Origin: Bog-756 sp963703145
Lineage (GTDB): Bacteria > Actinomycetota > Acidimicrobiia > Acidimicrobiales > RAAP-2
Length of the DNA stretch: 64,000 bases
Direction of reading: 5' to 3'
NCBI GenBank assembly: GCA_963703145.1
Contig: OY969793.1
Coordinates: 3,162,001-3,226,000, forward strand
The position numbers and the translations under genes were made by a program. A model generated the notes under the pieces. That model saw nothing but the letters and a program-made list of their open reading frames with translations, was not told the origin of the DNA and ran no database searches. This document shows positions 29,223-37,488 of this stretch, one piece after another; positions within the stretch are counted from its first letter, which is position 1, and every line of letters begins with the position of its first letter.

Positions 29223-29705
29223 CTAGAAAGGCTCCTCGCTGTATCCATACCCCTGGGGCTCGGCCGCGGGGCCGCCCCCACCGGACGGCGCTGCCGGGCG
29301 TCCTCCGCCCGACCCGGCACCGGGGCCGTCGCCGGGTCCCCGACGCTCGTTCTTGGTGATCTGGGCGGTGGCCCAGCGGATGCTCGGCCCCACCTCGTCG
29401 GCCACGACCTCGACCTTGGACCGCTTGTCACCGTCGGGGGTCTCCCAGCTGCGCTGGTCGAGTCGGCCGGTGACGATGACCCGCGAGCCCTTGGACAGGC
29501 TCTCGGCGGCGTTCTCCGCCATCTCTCGCCAGCAGACCACGTCGAAGAACGACACGGCCTCTTCCCACTCCTGGGTCTGGCGGTTCTGCCAGCGGCGGTT
29601 GACGGCCAACCCGAAGCTGGCCGTGGCCTGGCCGGTGTTGGTGAAGCGCAGTTCGGGGTCGCGGGTGACGTTGCCCACCAGCGTGATGGCGTTTCCTGGG
29701 GCCAT
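29223..29705 (-). CDS. ssb: Single-stranded DNA-binding protein
   Basis: A 160-residue SSB. OB fold at about 1-112 with ITLVGNVTRDPELRFT and FFDVVCWREMAE, a Gly/Pro-rich tail, and the partner-binding tip YSEEPF. The terminal Phe is kept but the usual DDDIPF acidic run is shortened. Third-from-last residue Glu and Pro-Phe are as in other actinobacteria. Located between rpsF and rpsR, gaps 3 and 2 bp. Confidence 0.96.
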   Translation of the reverse strand: MAPGNAITLVGNVTRDPELRFTNTGQATASFGLAVNRRWQNRQTQEWEEAVSFFDVVCWREMAENAAESLSKGSRVIVTGRLDQRSWETPDGDKRSKVEVVADEVGPSIRWATAQITKNERRGPGDGPGAGSGGGRPAAPSGGGGPAAEPQGYGYSEEPF

Positions 29706-29708
29706 GGC

Positions 29709-30050
29709 TCAGCCCTCCCCACCGGTCGGGGCGGCAGCCGCCGCGGCCCGGCGGCCGGCGACCTTGTCGGGAATGCGCATGGCCTTGTGCCGAAGCACCT
29801 CGTCAGCCAGGACGAAGACCCGCTCCATGTCGGCCAGGGCGGCGGGATCCGAGGTGAGCTCGATCACCACGTAATAGCCCTCACGCTTGTGTTGGACCTC
29901 ATAGGCGAACGTCCGCCGGCCCCAGCGCTCCACCCGGCCGGGCGCGCCGCCCTTGGCCTTCAGTGCCTCGAGGGCCCGGTCGAGGACCCCGTTGACCGCT
30001 GCCTCATCGGCACCGGTATCGAATATGACCATGACTTCGTAGGGCCGCAT
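29709..30050 (-). CDS. rpsF: 30S ribosomal protein S6
   Basis: A 113-residue protein with YEVMVIFDTGADE at the start and RRTFAYEVQHKREGYYVV in the core. ATG 30050 is chosen because GGGAGGTGA lies 7 nt upstream; an in-frame ATG 30080 is rejected. Head of rpsF-ssb-rpsR-rplI; the Ala-rich C-terminus after residue 97 is common in actinobacteria. Confidence 0.96.
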   Translation of the reverse strand: MRPYEVMVIFDTGADEAAVNGVLDRALEALKAKGGAPGRVERWGRRTFAYEVQHKREGYYVVIELTSDPAALADMERVFVLADEVLRHKAMRIPDKVAGRRAAAAAAPTGGEG

Positions 30051-30155
30051 GAGCGGCTCACCTCCCTCTGGATCGGGCACCGGGGCGCCCGAGCCCCACG
30101 GCGTGGGGCAGGTCGGAACGGTTGGCCACCCGAGGATGGCCGGAACGACCGGAGT

Positions 30156-30184
30156 ACTCTACCGGCATTCGCTCCGATGTCAGA
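30156..30184 (-). promoter_or_regulatory. Promoter of the rpsF operon
   Basis: On the minus strand TCTGAC (30184-30179) and TAGAGT (30161-30156) are 17 bp apart, giving a leader of about 100 nt to rpsF. The -35 matches TTGACA at several positions. Confidence 0.5.
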
Positions 30185-30217
30185 ACGGGGCCAGGCCACG
30201 CCTGCCCGGTCGCTGGC

Positions 30218-31033
30218 TCAGCGGTAGACCTCGTCGGCCCCCGGGAACTCCCCAGACCGCACGTCGGCGGCATAGGCCGCCACGGCCGCGGTGGCCGCCT
30301 CCCCCAGATCGGCGTAGCGCCGGACGAACTTGGGCACCCGGGCGTTGAAGCCCAACAGGTCGTGGAAGACCAGGACCTGGCCATCACACGACGGTCCGGC
30401 TCCGATCCCGATGGTGGGGACGTCGAGGGCGTCCGTGATGGTCGCCCCGAGCGTCTCGGGCACGCCCTCCAGGACCACCCCGAAGCATCCGGCGGCCTCG
30501 ATGGCCTTGGCCCCGAGCGCCAGGCCGTGGGCGGCGGCCTCGTCCCGCCCCTGGACCCGGTAGCCGCCCATCACGTTGACCGACTGGGGGGTGAGCCCGA
30601 GGTGGCCCATGACCGGGATCTCGGCCGCTACCAGGGCCTCGATCATCGGCACCCGCACGGCACCGCCTTCTAGCTTGACGGCCTGGGCCCCGGCCCGGAT
30701 GAGCCGGGCGGCGTTCCGCACGGTGTCCACCGGGTCGAGGTGGTAGCTCATCCACGGCAGGTCGGCCACCACCAGCGGCCGAGGCCTGGCCCGGGCCACC
30801 GCGGCGGTGTGGTGGACCATGTCGTCCACGGTCACCTGCAGGGAGTCCTCGTAGCCCAGGACGTTGTTGGACACCGAGTCCCCCACCAAGATGATGTCGA
30901 CGCCTGCGGCATCGGCGATCCGGGCCCCGGGAGCATCGTAGGCGGTGACCATCACCAGCGGTGGATCGCCGTGACGGCGCTTGGCGGCTCGCACGGTCGG
31001 GACGGTCACCGGCGCGGTCGTCTCCTCGGGCAT
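30218..31033 (-). CDS. panB: 3-methyl-2-oxobutanoate hydroxymethyltransferase
   Basis: A 271-residue TIM-barrel enzyme that makes ketopantoate, the first committed step to pantothenate and CoA. Seen: VMVTAYDAPGARIADAAGVD, the Mg-site VGDSVS, AVKLEGG, GHLGLTPQS and VQGRDEAA. ATG 31033 has AGGAGG at a proper distance. It stands alone between the rpsF operon and the exporter; other pan genes are not here. Confidence 0.95.
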   Translation of the reverse strand: MPEETTAPVTVPTVRAAKRRHGDPPLVMVTAYDAPGARIADAAGVDIILVGDSVSNNVLGYEDSLQVTVDDMVHHTAAVARARPRPLVVADLPWMSYHLDPVDTVRNAARLIRAGAQAVKLEGGAVRVPMIEALVAAEIPVMGHLGLTPQSVNVMGGYRVQGRDEAAAHGLALGAKAIEAAGCFGVVLEGVPETLGATITDALDVPTIGIGAGPSCDGQVLVFHDLLGFNARVPKFVRRYADLGEAATAAVAAYAADVRSGEFPGADEVYR

Positions 31034-31169
31034 GGGAATCCTCCTGTTCGAACCGTCCAGCGCTCGGAGGCTGCCGGCGGTATGGGCGACGGCAGAGACC
31101 GCCGCGGAGCACTACGTACTGCCACCCCCAACCCTAGTGGGCGTTGCGGCCCGGGGGAATGGGCCGAGC

Positions 31170-32720
31170 TCAGGCGCCGGACGGATCCGCCAAGGCCGCG
31201 TCCGATTGGGACGCTGGGTCCTCTTGGAGGCCCTGGCGCAGGCCGAGCAACCCGATCAGCCCGGCGACGGCCATGGCGCCGGCCATGGCGTAGAGCACGC
31301 TCCGTGTGGCGAAGGCGAAGTCCAGGCGGGCGAAGTGCGGGATCGGACCGCCGCTGCCCCCCTGGGACTGGGTGAACGCCGACGCCTGCGTGGCCGCCTC
31401 GTTGTGAGGCACGCCCCGGGCCACCAATGACGAGGTTACCCGGGACCGCATCTCGGTCACCAGCACCGTGCCGAGTACCGCCAGGCCCAGGCTGGCCGAG
31501 TAGTTCCGGACCGTCTGGGTGATCCCGGTGGCCTCACCGTAGGAGAGCCTCGATGCCCGGTTGACGGCGTCGGTGCTCGCCGGCCCGAGCATGAATCCGA
31601 GACCGGCACCGGCGAGGACCACGTACCAGATCTGGTTGCCGAACTGGAGCTGGGTGACCTTGCCGGCCCACAGCGCGAAGCCCACCGCGGCGAGGATGCA
31701 GCCCAGCACCACTGGGCGCTTGGCACCCCCGCGGTCGAGCATCCGTCCACCTATCTGGGCCGCCACCGCGAATCCTAGGAAGAAGTACAAGAGGTACAGC
31801 CCGGCCTGCGACGCACTCTTGCCCAGGGAGATCTGGGCGTACTCACTGGCGAAGAAGAAGATGGGGACGAAGGCCAGCATGGACACCGCCAGCACCAGGT
31901 TCTCGACACGGAAGGCCGGGATGCGGAAGATGCGGACCTCCATGAGCGGCGACTCGGTCCGCAGCTCCACGAGGGCGAAGACGACCAGGAGGATCACCCC
32001 CACGGCAATGCACAGGCCGATGGCCGGGTTGGACCAGCCCCAGATGGACGCCTGCTGGAAGCCGAAGATGCTGAGGGCGACCCCCGAGACGATCAGGGCC
32101 AGTCCCCGGTAGTCCATCCGGGCCGGCCGGAAGGTGGTGGTCGGCTTGGACACGAACACCAGGATCAGCGCGATCACCGCCACCGGGATGTTGACCCAGA
32201 AGATGGCGCGCCAGGTCCACTGCGTGAGATAGCCACCGAGGATGGGGCCGACCGCGGTGAGCCCCCCGGCGATCCCGAAGAAGGTGGCCAGGGCCTTGCC
32301 CCGGTCGCGGATCGGGAAGGTCTGGACCACGATGGCCAGTGCGGCCGGGAACATGATGGCGCCGCCGGCACCCTGGACGGCCCGGAACGTCACGATCCAG
32401 GCCTCGGCGATGCTCCCCGTGGGCGTGAGCCCGCACATGGTGGAGGCGCCGGCGAAGATGACCACGCCCAGCACCACCATCTTGCGGTGGCCCACGGTGT
32501 CGGCCAGGCGGCCCCCGAAGGCGAACAGTGCAGCCAGCGATAGCAGGTAGGCGTTGACCACCCACTGGACACCGGTGGCGCTGAGGCCTAGTTCCTTTTG
32601 GATCTCGGGGACGGCGATGGAGACGATCGTCTGATCGATGAAGGTCATCGAGACGGCGAAGATCATCGCCGCCAGGATCAGGTTCCTCGACCCGCTACCG
32701 GTGGCACCGCTGCTGGCCAT
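31170..32720 (-). CDS. MFS transporter, DHA2 (EmrB/QacA) family
   Basis: A 516-residue drug:H+ antiporter-type protein with about 14 membrane spans. FIDQTIVSIAVPEIQKELGL in span 1, GRLADTVGHRK after span 2 and the fifth-helix GPILGGYLTQ motif fit DHA2. ATG 32720 has GGAGGG upstream. Divergent from the SDR at 32777, with 56 bp between starts. It may export the SDR's substrate or product; no data in the sequence say so. Confidence 0.9.
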   Translation of the reverse strand: MASSGATGSGSRNLILAAMIFAVSMTFIDQTIVSIAVPEIQKELGLSATGVQWVVNAYLLSLAALFAFGGRLADTVGHRKMVVLGVVIFAGASTMCGLTPTGSIAEAWIVTFRAVQGAGGAIMFPAALAIVVQTFPIRDRGKALATFFGIAGGLTAVGPILGGYLTQWTWRAIFWVNIPVAVIALILVFVSKPTTTFRPARMDYRGLALIVSGVALSIFGFQQASIWGWSNPAIGLCIAVGVILLVVFALVELRTESPLMEVRIFRIPAFRVENLVLAVSMLAFVPIFFFASEYAQISLGKSASQAGLYLLYFFLGFAVAAQIGGRMLDRGGAKRPVVLGCILAAVGFALWAGKVTQLQFGNQIWYVVLAGAGLGFMLGPASTDAVNRASRLSYGEATGITQTVRNYSASLGLAVLGTVLVTEMRSRVTSSLVARGVPHNEAATQASAFTQSQGGSGGPIPHFARLDFAFATRSVLYAMAGAMAVAGLIGLLGLRQGLQEDPASQSDAALADPSGA

Positions 32721-32764
32721 GGTTGACCCTCCTCGACGATCCGCTGTGGATTGCGCTTCGGCCC

Positions 32765-32770
32765 TACAGT
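32765..32770 (+). promoter_or_regulatory. -10 element, leaderless type
   Basis: TACAGT ends 6 nt before ATG 32777, so the mRNA would start at the initiation codon. Confidence 0.5.
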
Positions 32771-32776
32771 CTGGCC

Positions 32777-33532
32777 ATGGCTCTTACGCGATTCAACGGA
32801 CGCTCTGCCCTCGTCACCGGTGCGGCGTCAGGGATCGGTCGGGCCACAGCCCTCCGCCTGGCCGGGGAAGGTGCGGCCGTGGTGGCCACCGATATCAACG
32901 CCCAGCTCCTCGAGAAGCTGGCGGTGGACGCCAGCGGACTCCCGGCCCCGTTGACCACCCAGGTCGGGGACGTGGGCTCCGAGCACGGGGTCCGCGAGAT
33001 CGTGGCCGGGGCCATCGACCAGCTCGGCGCCCTCGACGTGGTGGTCAACGTGGCCGGCGTGCTTTCGTTCTCCCACACCCACGAGCTCTCCCTCGACGAG
33101 TGGAACCGGCTGCTCACCATCAACCTGACCGGCACCTTCCTCGTCTGCCGCGAGGCCCTCCCCCACCTCCTGGCCACCCGGGGGAACATCGTCAACCTGG
33201 CATCCACCGCCGCCCACAAAGGACAGCCGTGGGCCACCGCCTACGTGGCGTCCAAAGGCGGCGTACTGGCCTTCACCCGCTCCCTCGCCGTGGAGTACGC
33301 CGCCCAGGGCCTCCGGGTCAACAGCATCAGCCCGGGGGGCATCGACACCCCGATCACCGGTGCCTTCCACCTGCCGGAGGGGGCCGACATCAAGCTGCTG
33401 TCGCGGGTGACCCCCATCGGCAAGTTCGGGACGCCCGAGGGCATCGCTGCAGCCATCGCCTACGTGGCCTCCGACGAGGCCTCGCACATGAACGGGGCCG
33501 ACATCGTCATCGACGGGGCCACCATCGCCTGA
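32777..33532 (+). CDS. SDR family oxidoreductase
   Basis: A 251-residue classical short-chain dehydrogenase. VTGAASGIGRATALRLA binds NAD(P), NVAG follows strand 4, and Ser..YVASK forms the catalytic set, with SPGGIDTPITG after it. It reduces or oxidises an alcohol/ketone of unknown type. ATG 32777 is preceded by a TACAGT -10 with 6-nt spacing. Confidence 0.92.
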   Translation: MALTRFNGRSALVTGAASGIGRATALRLAGEGAAVVATDINAQLLEKLAVDASGLPAPLTTQVGDVGSEHGVREIVAGAIDQLGALDVVVNVAGVLSFSHTHELSLDEWNRLLTINLTGTFLVCREALPHLLATRGNIVNLASTAAHKGQPWATAYVASKGGVLAFTRSLAVEYAAQGLRVNSISPGGIDTPITGAFHLPEGADIKLLSRVTPIGKFGTPEGIAAAIAYVASDEASHMNGADIVIDGATIA

Positions 33533-33550
33533 GCACCACCTGCTGGGCGC

Positions 33551-34042
33551 TCAGCCCAGGGTGGACCGACCGTCGGTGGCCCACCAGTCGGCGGTGATCT
33601 TGAGTCCCTTGATCGGGGTCCGGGGCAGCAGTTCCTCGTAGGTACGCCGGTACCCGGTGTGGGCGATCAGCCACTGGCCATCGACCTTCACATACCGGTC
33701 CGTGTAGAACGCCGCCCCCTGGACGTTGATGCCCACGTCGGTGAGGATCACCACGTCCTCCAGTGCCCACACCCCGGTGGCCTCGTCCGGTCCGGTGAGA
33801 TCGATTTCAGGATGGTGACACCGGTGGCTACTGAGCATGGTGGTCGCCCCCATCGACGTCCGGAGGAACTCCATGATGGCGGGGCGTCCCTCGAACTCGT
33901 AGAGGCCGCCCCCGTACCGGGCGGTGGCGTCAGGGGTGAAGCACGTCTCGATCTCGTCCCACAGTTTCTGGTCGAGGCACCGTAGGTAGCGGTACTTCAA
34001 TCGCTTGATCAGCTCGATCTCGACGAGGTCCTCGGGCGTCAT
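33551..34042 (-). CDS. SnoaL/NTF2-like protein
   Basis: A 163-residue cone-fold protein. LKYRYLRCLDQKLWDE, FTPDATARYGGG and DGQWLIAHTGYRRTYEE are typical of the SnoaL_4 group, which includes isomerases and dehydratases as well as non-catalytic forms. ATG 34042 has AGGAG five nt upstream; GTG 34048 is the alternative. It lies 73 bp downstream of the reductase-like gene and may be in the same operon. Confidence 0.82.
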   Translation of the reverse strand: MTPEDLVEIELIKRLKYRYLRCLDQKLWDEIETCFTPDATARYGGGLYEFEGRPAIMEFLRTSMGATTMLSSHRCHHPEIDLTGPDEATGVWALEDVVILTDVGINVQGAAFYTDRYVKVDGQWLIAHTGYRRTYEELLPRTPIKGLKITADWWATDGRSTLG

Positions 34043-34115
34043 GGTCACTCCTCTCGTGGCCCGGCCTGCGCCGGGGGTCGTGTTCTGGGGTGGGATCCGG
34101 GCGGGCGCCCAGGTG

Positions 34116-35210
34116 TCAGCGGATGGTGCCCGCCCCGGGTATCAGCGGGAGATCGAGAGCGGTGACCCACCCGGGAGGCAGGTCGTTGACCGCCGGCACC
34201 GCGTTGAGCGCCCGTAGCCCGGTGGCGAGGCACCCCGCGGCTGCGGCATCCCGGCCGCTCCCGTCGGTGAAGCGGAAGGCCGTCTCTTGGGTGATCGAGG
34301 GCGAGCCGTCGATGACCACCCGGTAGACGTCGTCCTGGTTGCCCCGGGGCCAGTCGGGGGCGGCATCGGTACCCACCCGGTTGACATGTTCGAGGCAGAT
34401 GCGCGGCTCGCCGCGGTAGATCCCGTTGACGGTGAAGCGGATGGCCGCCACCTCACCGGGGTTGATGACACCTTTGGCGGTGGTGATCGACCGCTCGGTC
34501 ACCCACTTCTCCCAAGTGGTGGTGATCTCGTCGAGTTCGATGCCCACGGCGTGGGCCATCATCGGAACCGTGGCTCCCCACGACATGACCAGGATGTCGG
34601 TGTGCTCGAGCATCGGGGTGAACTCGGGCGGGCGCCCGATCCCCATCTCGTCCTCGTAGTCACCCTCGTAGTTGATGTCGTCGAGAATCTCGAGGGCGCG
34701 GACCTGGCGGACCTCGCCGCACAGCCCCATCAGCGTCATGGGGAACAAATCGTTGGCGAAGCCCGGGTCGATCCCCGTGGTGAAGCACGACGAGCCACCG
34801 GCTTCGCAGGCCTCGGTGATGGGATCGACCCAACTCGGTGGATTGAGGGACATGGTCGGCCACACCCACGGCGTCATAGCCGTGGAGCACACGTCGATGC
34901 CTCCCCGCAGGAACGCCCCGATGTCGCGAAGGTTGTCGTTGGCATGGGCCGCGGTCGGGCCGAAATGGACCAGCACGTCGGGGGCTAGCGCCACCAGGGC
35001 CTCGAGGTCGTCGCTAGCCGCCAAACCCACCGGGTCGATCCCGCACAGCTCGCCCACGTCCGTGCCCACCTTGTCCGGGTTGGACACCCCCACCCCGACC
35101 AGTTCGAAGTTCGGGTGGGCGACGACCTGGGGAATCACCATCTTCCCAACGAATCCGGTGCCCCACACCACCACCCGCTTGGGAGCGGCCGGCTCCGAGG
35201 TGACGCTCAT
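34116..35210 (-). CDS. Dihydrodipicolinate reductase-like / amine dehydrogenase-like protein
   Basis: A 364-residue Rossmann protein starting VVVWGTGFVGKMVIPQVV. FELVGVGVSNPDKVGTDVGE and GIDVCSTAMTPW are typical of DapB-like proteins related to 2,4-diaminopentanoate dehydrogenase, common in mycobacteria and relatives near lipid catabolic genes. Whether it is a reductase on amines or another substrate is unknown. ATG 35210 overlaps the upstream SDR's stop (ATGA), so the two are coupled. Confidence 0.78.
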   Translation of the reverse strand: MSVTSEPAAPKRVVVWGTGFVGKMVIPQVVAHPNFELVGVGVSNPDKVGTDVGELCGIDPVGLAASDDLEALVALAPDVLVHFGPTAAHANDNLRDIGAFLRGGIDVCSTAMTPWVWPTMSLNPPSWVDPITEACEAGGSSCFTTGIDPGFANDLFPMTLMGLCGEVRQVRALEILDDINYEGDYEDEMGIGRPPEFTPMLEHTDILVMSWGATVPMMAHAVGIELDEITTTWEKWVTERSITTAKGVINPGEVAAIRFTVNGIYRGEPRICLEHVNRVGTDAAPDWPRGNQDDVYRVVIDGSPSITQETAFRFTDGSGRDAAAAGCLATGLRALNAVPAVNDLPPGWVTALDLPLIPGAGTIR

Positions 35211-35986
35211 CGCATCATCTCGCCGGAGTTGACCATGAGGTGCTGACCGGTGACCGCCTTGGCGTAGTCGGAGGCGAAGAAGACGGCTACATCGGCCACC
35301 TCACCGTCCTCGGTCATCCGCCGCAGGGGGAACTTGCCCACGATGCCGTCGAGGACCTCCTCTTGGGTGGTGCCCTGGCTGTTGGCCGTGCCGGTCACGA
35401 ACAGCTCGACATTCGGTCCCCACATCCACGACGGAACGACCATGTTGACCCGGATGTTGTCGGCCCCGAGTTCGTCGGCTAGGTAGTACATGGCCGAGAG
35501 CAGTGCGCCCTTGGAGGCCGCGTAACCGCTCTGGGGCAGGGCCGGCTGGAACATCGACTGGGACCCGATGAGCACCACCGAGCCGCCCCCGGCGGCCTTC
35601 ATGGCGGTGGCCACCGGCCGCAGCACGGTGAGGGCACCGAGCACGTTGGTCTCGAAGGCCTTGCGCCACGCCTCGAACCTGAGGTCGTAGAGCCCACCCC
35701 AGACGTTCTCGTAGGCGGCGACCTGAATCAGGGCGTCGACCGAGCCGAAGCGCTCCAGGGCCACTTCGACCAGCGCGTCACACGACTCGGGGTCGGTGAT
35801 GTCGGTCACGTGCGTGGCCACCCGCTTCCCGCTCGGATCGAGCGCTGCGGCCGTGGCCTCAAGACTCGAGCCGGTCCGAGCGGCCAGCACCACCGAGGCT
35901 CCGTCACGCAGGGCGTTGGCTGCACACTCACGGCCCAGGCCCCCACCCACCCCGGTCACGACAACGGTCTTTCCTTCGAGGATCAT
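35207..35986 (-). CDS. SDR family oxidoreductase
   Basis: A 259-residue classical SDR. VTGVGGGLGRECAANAL binds the cofactor; IGSQSMFQPALPQSGYAASKG has the Ser and Tyr-x3-Lys catalytic residues. The motif VVPSWMWGPNVE follows. First gene of a three-gene unit with the DapB-like and SnoaL-like genes. Substrate unknown. Confidence 0.9.
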   Translation of the reverse strand: MILEGKTVVVTGVGGGLGRECAANALRDGASVVLAARTGSSLEATAAALDPSGKRVATHVTDITDPESCDALVEVALERFGSVDALIQVAAYENVWGGLYDLRFEAWRKAFETNVLGALTVLRPVATAMKAAGGGSVVLIGSQSMFQPALPQSGYAASKGALLSAMYYLADELGADNIRVNMVVPSWMWGPNVELFVTGTANSQGTTQEEVLDGIVGKFPLRRMTEDGEVADVAVFFASDYAKAVTGQHLMVNSGEMMR

Positions 35987-36075
35987 CCCCCTCTTCTAGA
36001 CCAAATCGCGGTGGAACGCGTTGCAGTTATCCGTTTCGGCCCGTTCCCGGGCGGGCGGGAAGGGTCGACGGGGAC

Positions 36076-36519
36076 CTACAGGCTGGCCCGGCCGCGCAGC
36101 GGCTTGCGGGCCACCGCCTCGACCCCGGCCCCGGCTGGGTACATGCGCGTCAGGTGGTTCCACGAGCACGCCGCACAGACCTCGATCACGTAACACACCA
36201 CCGGCTCCTTGCGCCTCCAGTACCGGGCCAACTCGGTCTGGGTGGCCACGCACCGGCCCCCGGAGGGAAGCCGCGAGCCGAAGACGAACGTCACCTCGAC
36301 CAGGTCGGCCTCCTCACAGATGGGGCACTCCTCACCCGAGGGCCTCCCGAGGTTGCGGGCCGCCCGGAGGAGTTCGGGGTGGGCGTCGCACACGTCCATG
36401 CGGGACAGCCGGCCGCGGCGGAACTCCCGGATGACGGCGTTGCGGGCCAACAGGTACTCGACGCGCCCCCCGGTGGGGGACGTCTGCACTCCGTCGAGCG
36501 ATCCGGGTCGGAAGCTCAC
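36076..36519 (-). CDS. DUF5318 family protein
   Basis: A 147-residue protein with two Cys pairs: CPICEE at about 66-71 and CAACSWNHL at about 119-127, likely a zinc site. It resembles mycobacterial Rv0049, and its neighbours padR and ino1 are the same as there. Start at GTG 36519, preceded by a TACCCT -10 with a 7-nt gap, so it is probably leaderless. Upstream in-frame starts would sit before the promoter. Function unknown. Confidence 0.82.
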   Translation of the reverse strand: MSFRPGSLDGVQTSPTGGRVEYLLARNAVIREFRRGRLSRMDVCDAHPELLRAARNLGRPSGEECPICEEADLVEVTFVFGSRLPSGGRCVATQTELARYWRRKEPVVCYVIEVCAACSWNHLTRMYPAGAGVEAVARKPLRGRASL

Positions 36520-36526
36520 CCCGCCA

Positions 36527-36532
36527 AGGGTA
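36527..36532 (-). promoter_or_regulatory. -10 element of the DUF5318 gene
   Basis: TACCCT on the minus strand ends 7 nt before GTG 36519. An identical hexamer at the same distance precedes the CCA nucleotidyltransferase gene. Confidence 0.5.
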
Positions 36533-36639
36533 ATCCCTCGGCGCTCCGACGGCACCCATCACCACGGCTACGTCCCCCCACACCGGAGGGTCCTCCAGCA
36601 CCGCAAAACGGCTCACAGATCATCGCCGTCCGCAATGTA

Positions 36640-36686
36640 TTGCTTTGATATATCGAAATGATATATCGTTTGCGATCATGATCGCA
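36640..36686 (+). promoter_or_regulatory. AT-rich operator/promoter of padR-ino1
   Basis: This is one of the most AT-rich stretches of the window. TTGCTT (36640-36645) and TATATC (36662-36667) are 16 bp apart and could be -35/-10. The direct repeat GATATATCG occurs twice with a 13-bp period (36647 and 36660). The perfect 16-bp palindrome TGCGATCATGATCGCA spans 36671-36686. It fits a PadR-type or other dimer operator. Confidence 0.6.
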
Positions 36687-36812
36687 GTGGCTGCTTCTCG
36701 TTCTCCCCTTTCGGCTGGCGGCGCCCTGTCCACGGACGGTCCTGTGACGATGCACGGCGCAGTGGCAATCAGCGAAACCACGTCGACCAGGCCGACCGGA
36801 CGGGGGCGCTGA
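36678..36812 (+). CDS. Possible 44-codon leader ORF upstream of padR
   Basis: ATG 36678 lies inside the palindrome, about 4 nt after the predicted transcription start. The frame ends at TGA 36810-36812, one base before the padR GTG 36814. The peptide is Ala/Ser/Thr-rich and has no recognisable domain. Its placement suggests translational coupling, as for the 80-codon ORF before the first response regulator; chance is possible. Confidence 0.3.
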   Translation: MIAVAASRSPLSAGGALSTDGPVTMHGAVAISETTSTRPTGRGR

Positions 36813-36813
36813 C

Positions 36814-37488
36814 GTGCTCGACCTCGCCATCCTCGGCCTCCTCCATGACCAGGAGCTCCACGGCTACGAGATCCGCCGCCGCCTCCGGGACGAACTCGGC
36901 CTGTTCGCCAACATCTCCTTCGGCTCGCTCTATCCCGCCCTCTCCCGCCTCGAGAAGTCGGGCGCTGTCGCTGTCACCGAGCTCCATGGCCCCACCGACG
37001 TTGCCGTACCCATGCCCCTCACCGGATCGCTTGGCGGCGAGCGCGCCGGGCTTCGGGCCCGTCGGGCGGGCAGCACCCGGGGCACCAAGCGATCCCGCAA
37101 GGTGTACCGCATCACCGAGGAGGGGCGTCGACTGTTCGAGCAGCTCCTCGATGCCGATGAGCCGGCGGGCACCGACGACGCCCGGAGCTTCGGCCTCCGC
37201 CTGGCCTTTGCCCGCTATCTGGCACCCCAAGCCCGCCTGGCCCTGCTCGAGCGGCGTCGCGCCCAGTTGACCCGGCGCCTCGCCACCGATCGGAACCGTG
37301 CCGCCGGCCAGCGCCTCGACGACTACGCCCGCTCCCTGGTGGAACACGGCACCGAGGCCACCGAACACGACATCGCCTGGCTCGACCGCCTCATCGAGAC
37401 CGAGCGGCACAAGCAGACACTCTCTCGAACCGAGACCCGCGACCTCCGAGACGGGGACGCACTACCAGCAACGAAGGGAATTCATTGA
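36814..37488 (+). CDS. PadR family transcriptional regulator
   Basis: A 224-residue regulator. The winged helix (1-110) begins LDLAILGLLHDQELHGYEIR and has ISFGSLYPALSRLEKSG, the PadR recognition region. A loop of about 30 residues, with VPMPLTGSLGGE, is inserted in the wing before KVYRITEEGR; the C-terminal helical half (about 120-215) is the dimer domain. GTG 36814. Its stop overlaps the ino1 start region and the two are co-transcribed, as in mycobacteria and Streptomyces. It probably regulates ino1 and itself. Confidence 0.88.
   Translation: MLDLAILGLLHDQELHGYEIRRRLRDELGLFANISFGSLYPALSRLEKSGAVAVTELHGPTDVAVPMPLTGSLGGERAGLRARRAGSTRGTKRSRKVYRITEEGRRLFEQLLDADEPAGTDDARSFGLRLAFARYLAPQARLALLERRRAQLTRRLATDRNRAAGQRLDDYARSLVEHGTEATEHDIAWLDRLIETERHKQTLSRTETRDLRDGDALPATKGIH

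Noticed and set aside
28030..29226. Plus-strand frame opposite rplI and rpsR
   Set aside because: Both minus-strand ribosomal proteins are unmistakable; the plus frame lacks any known pattern.
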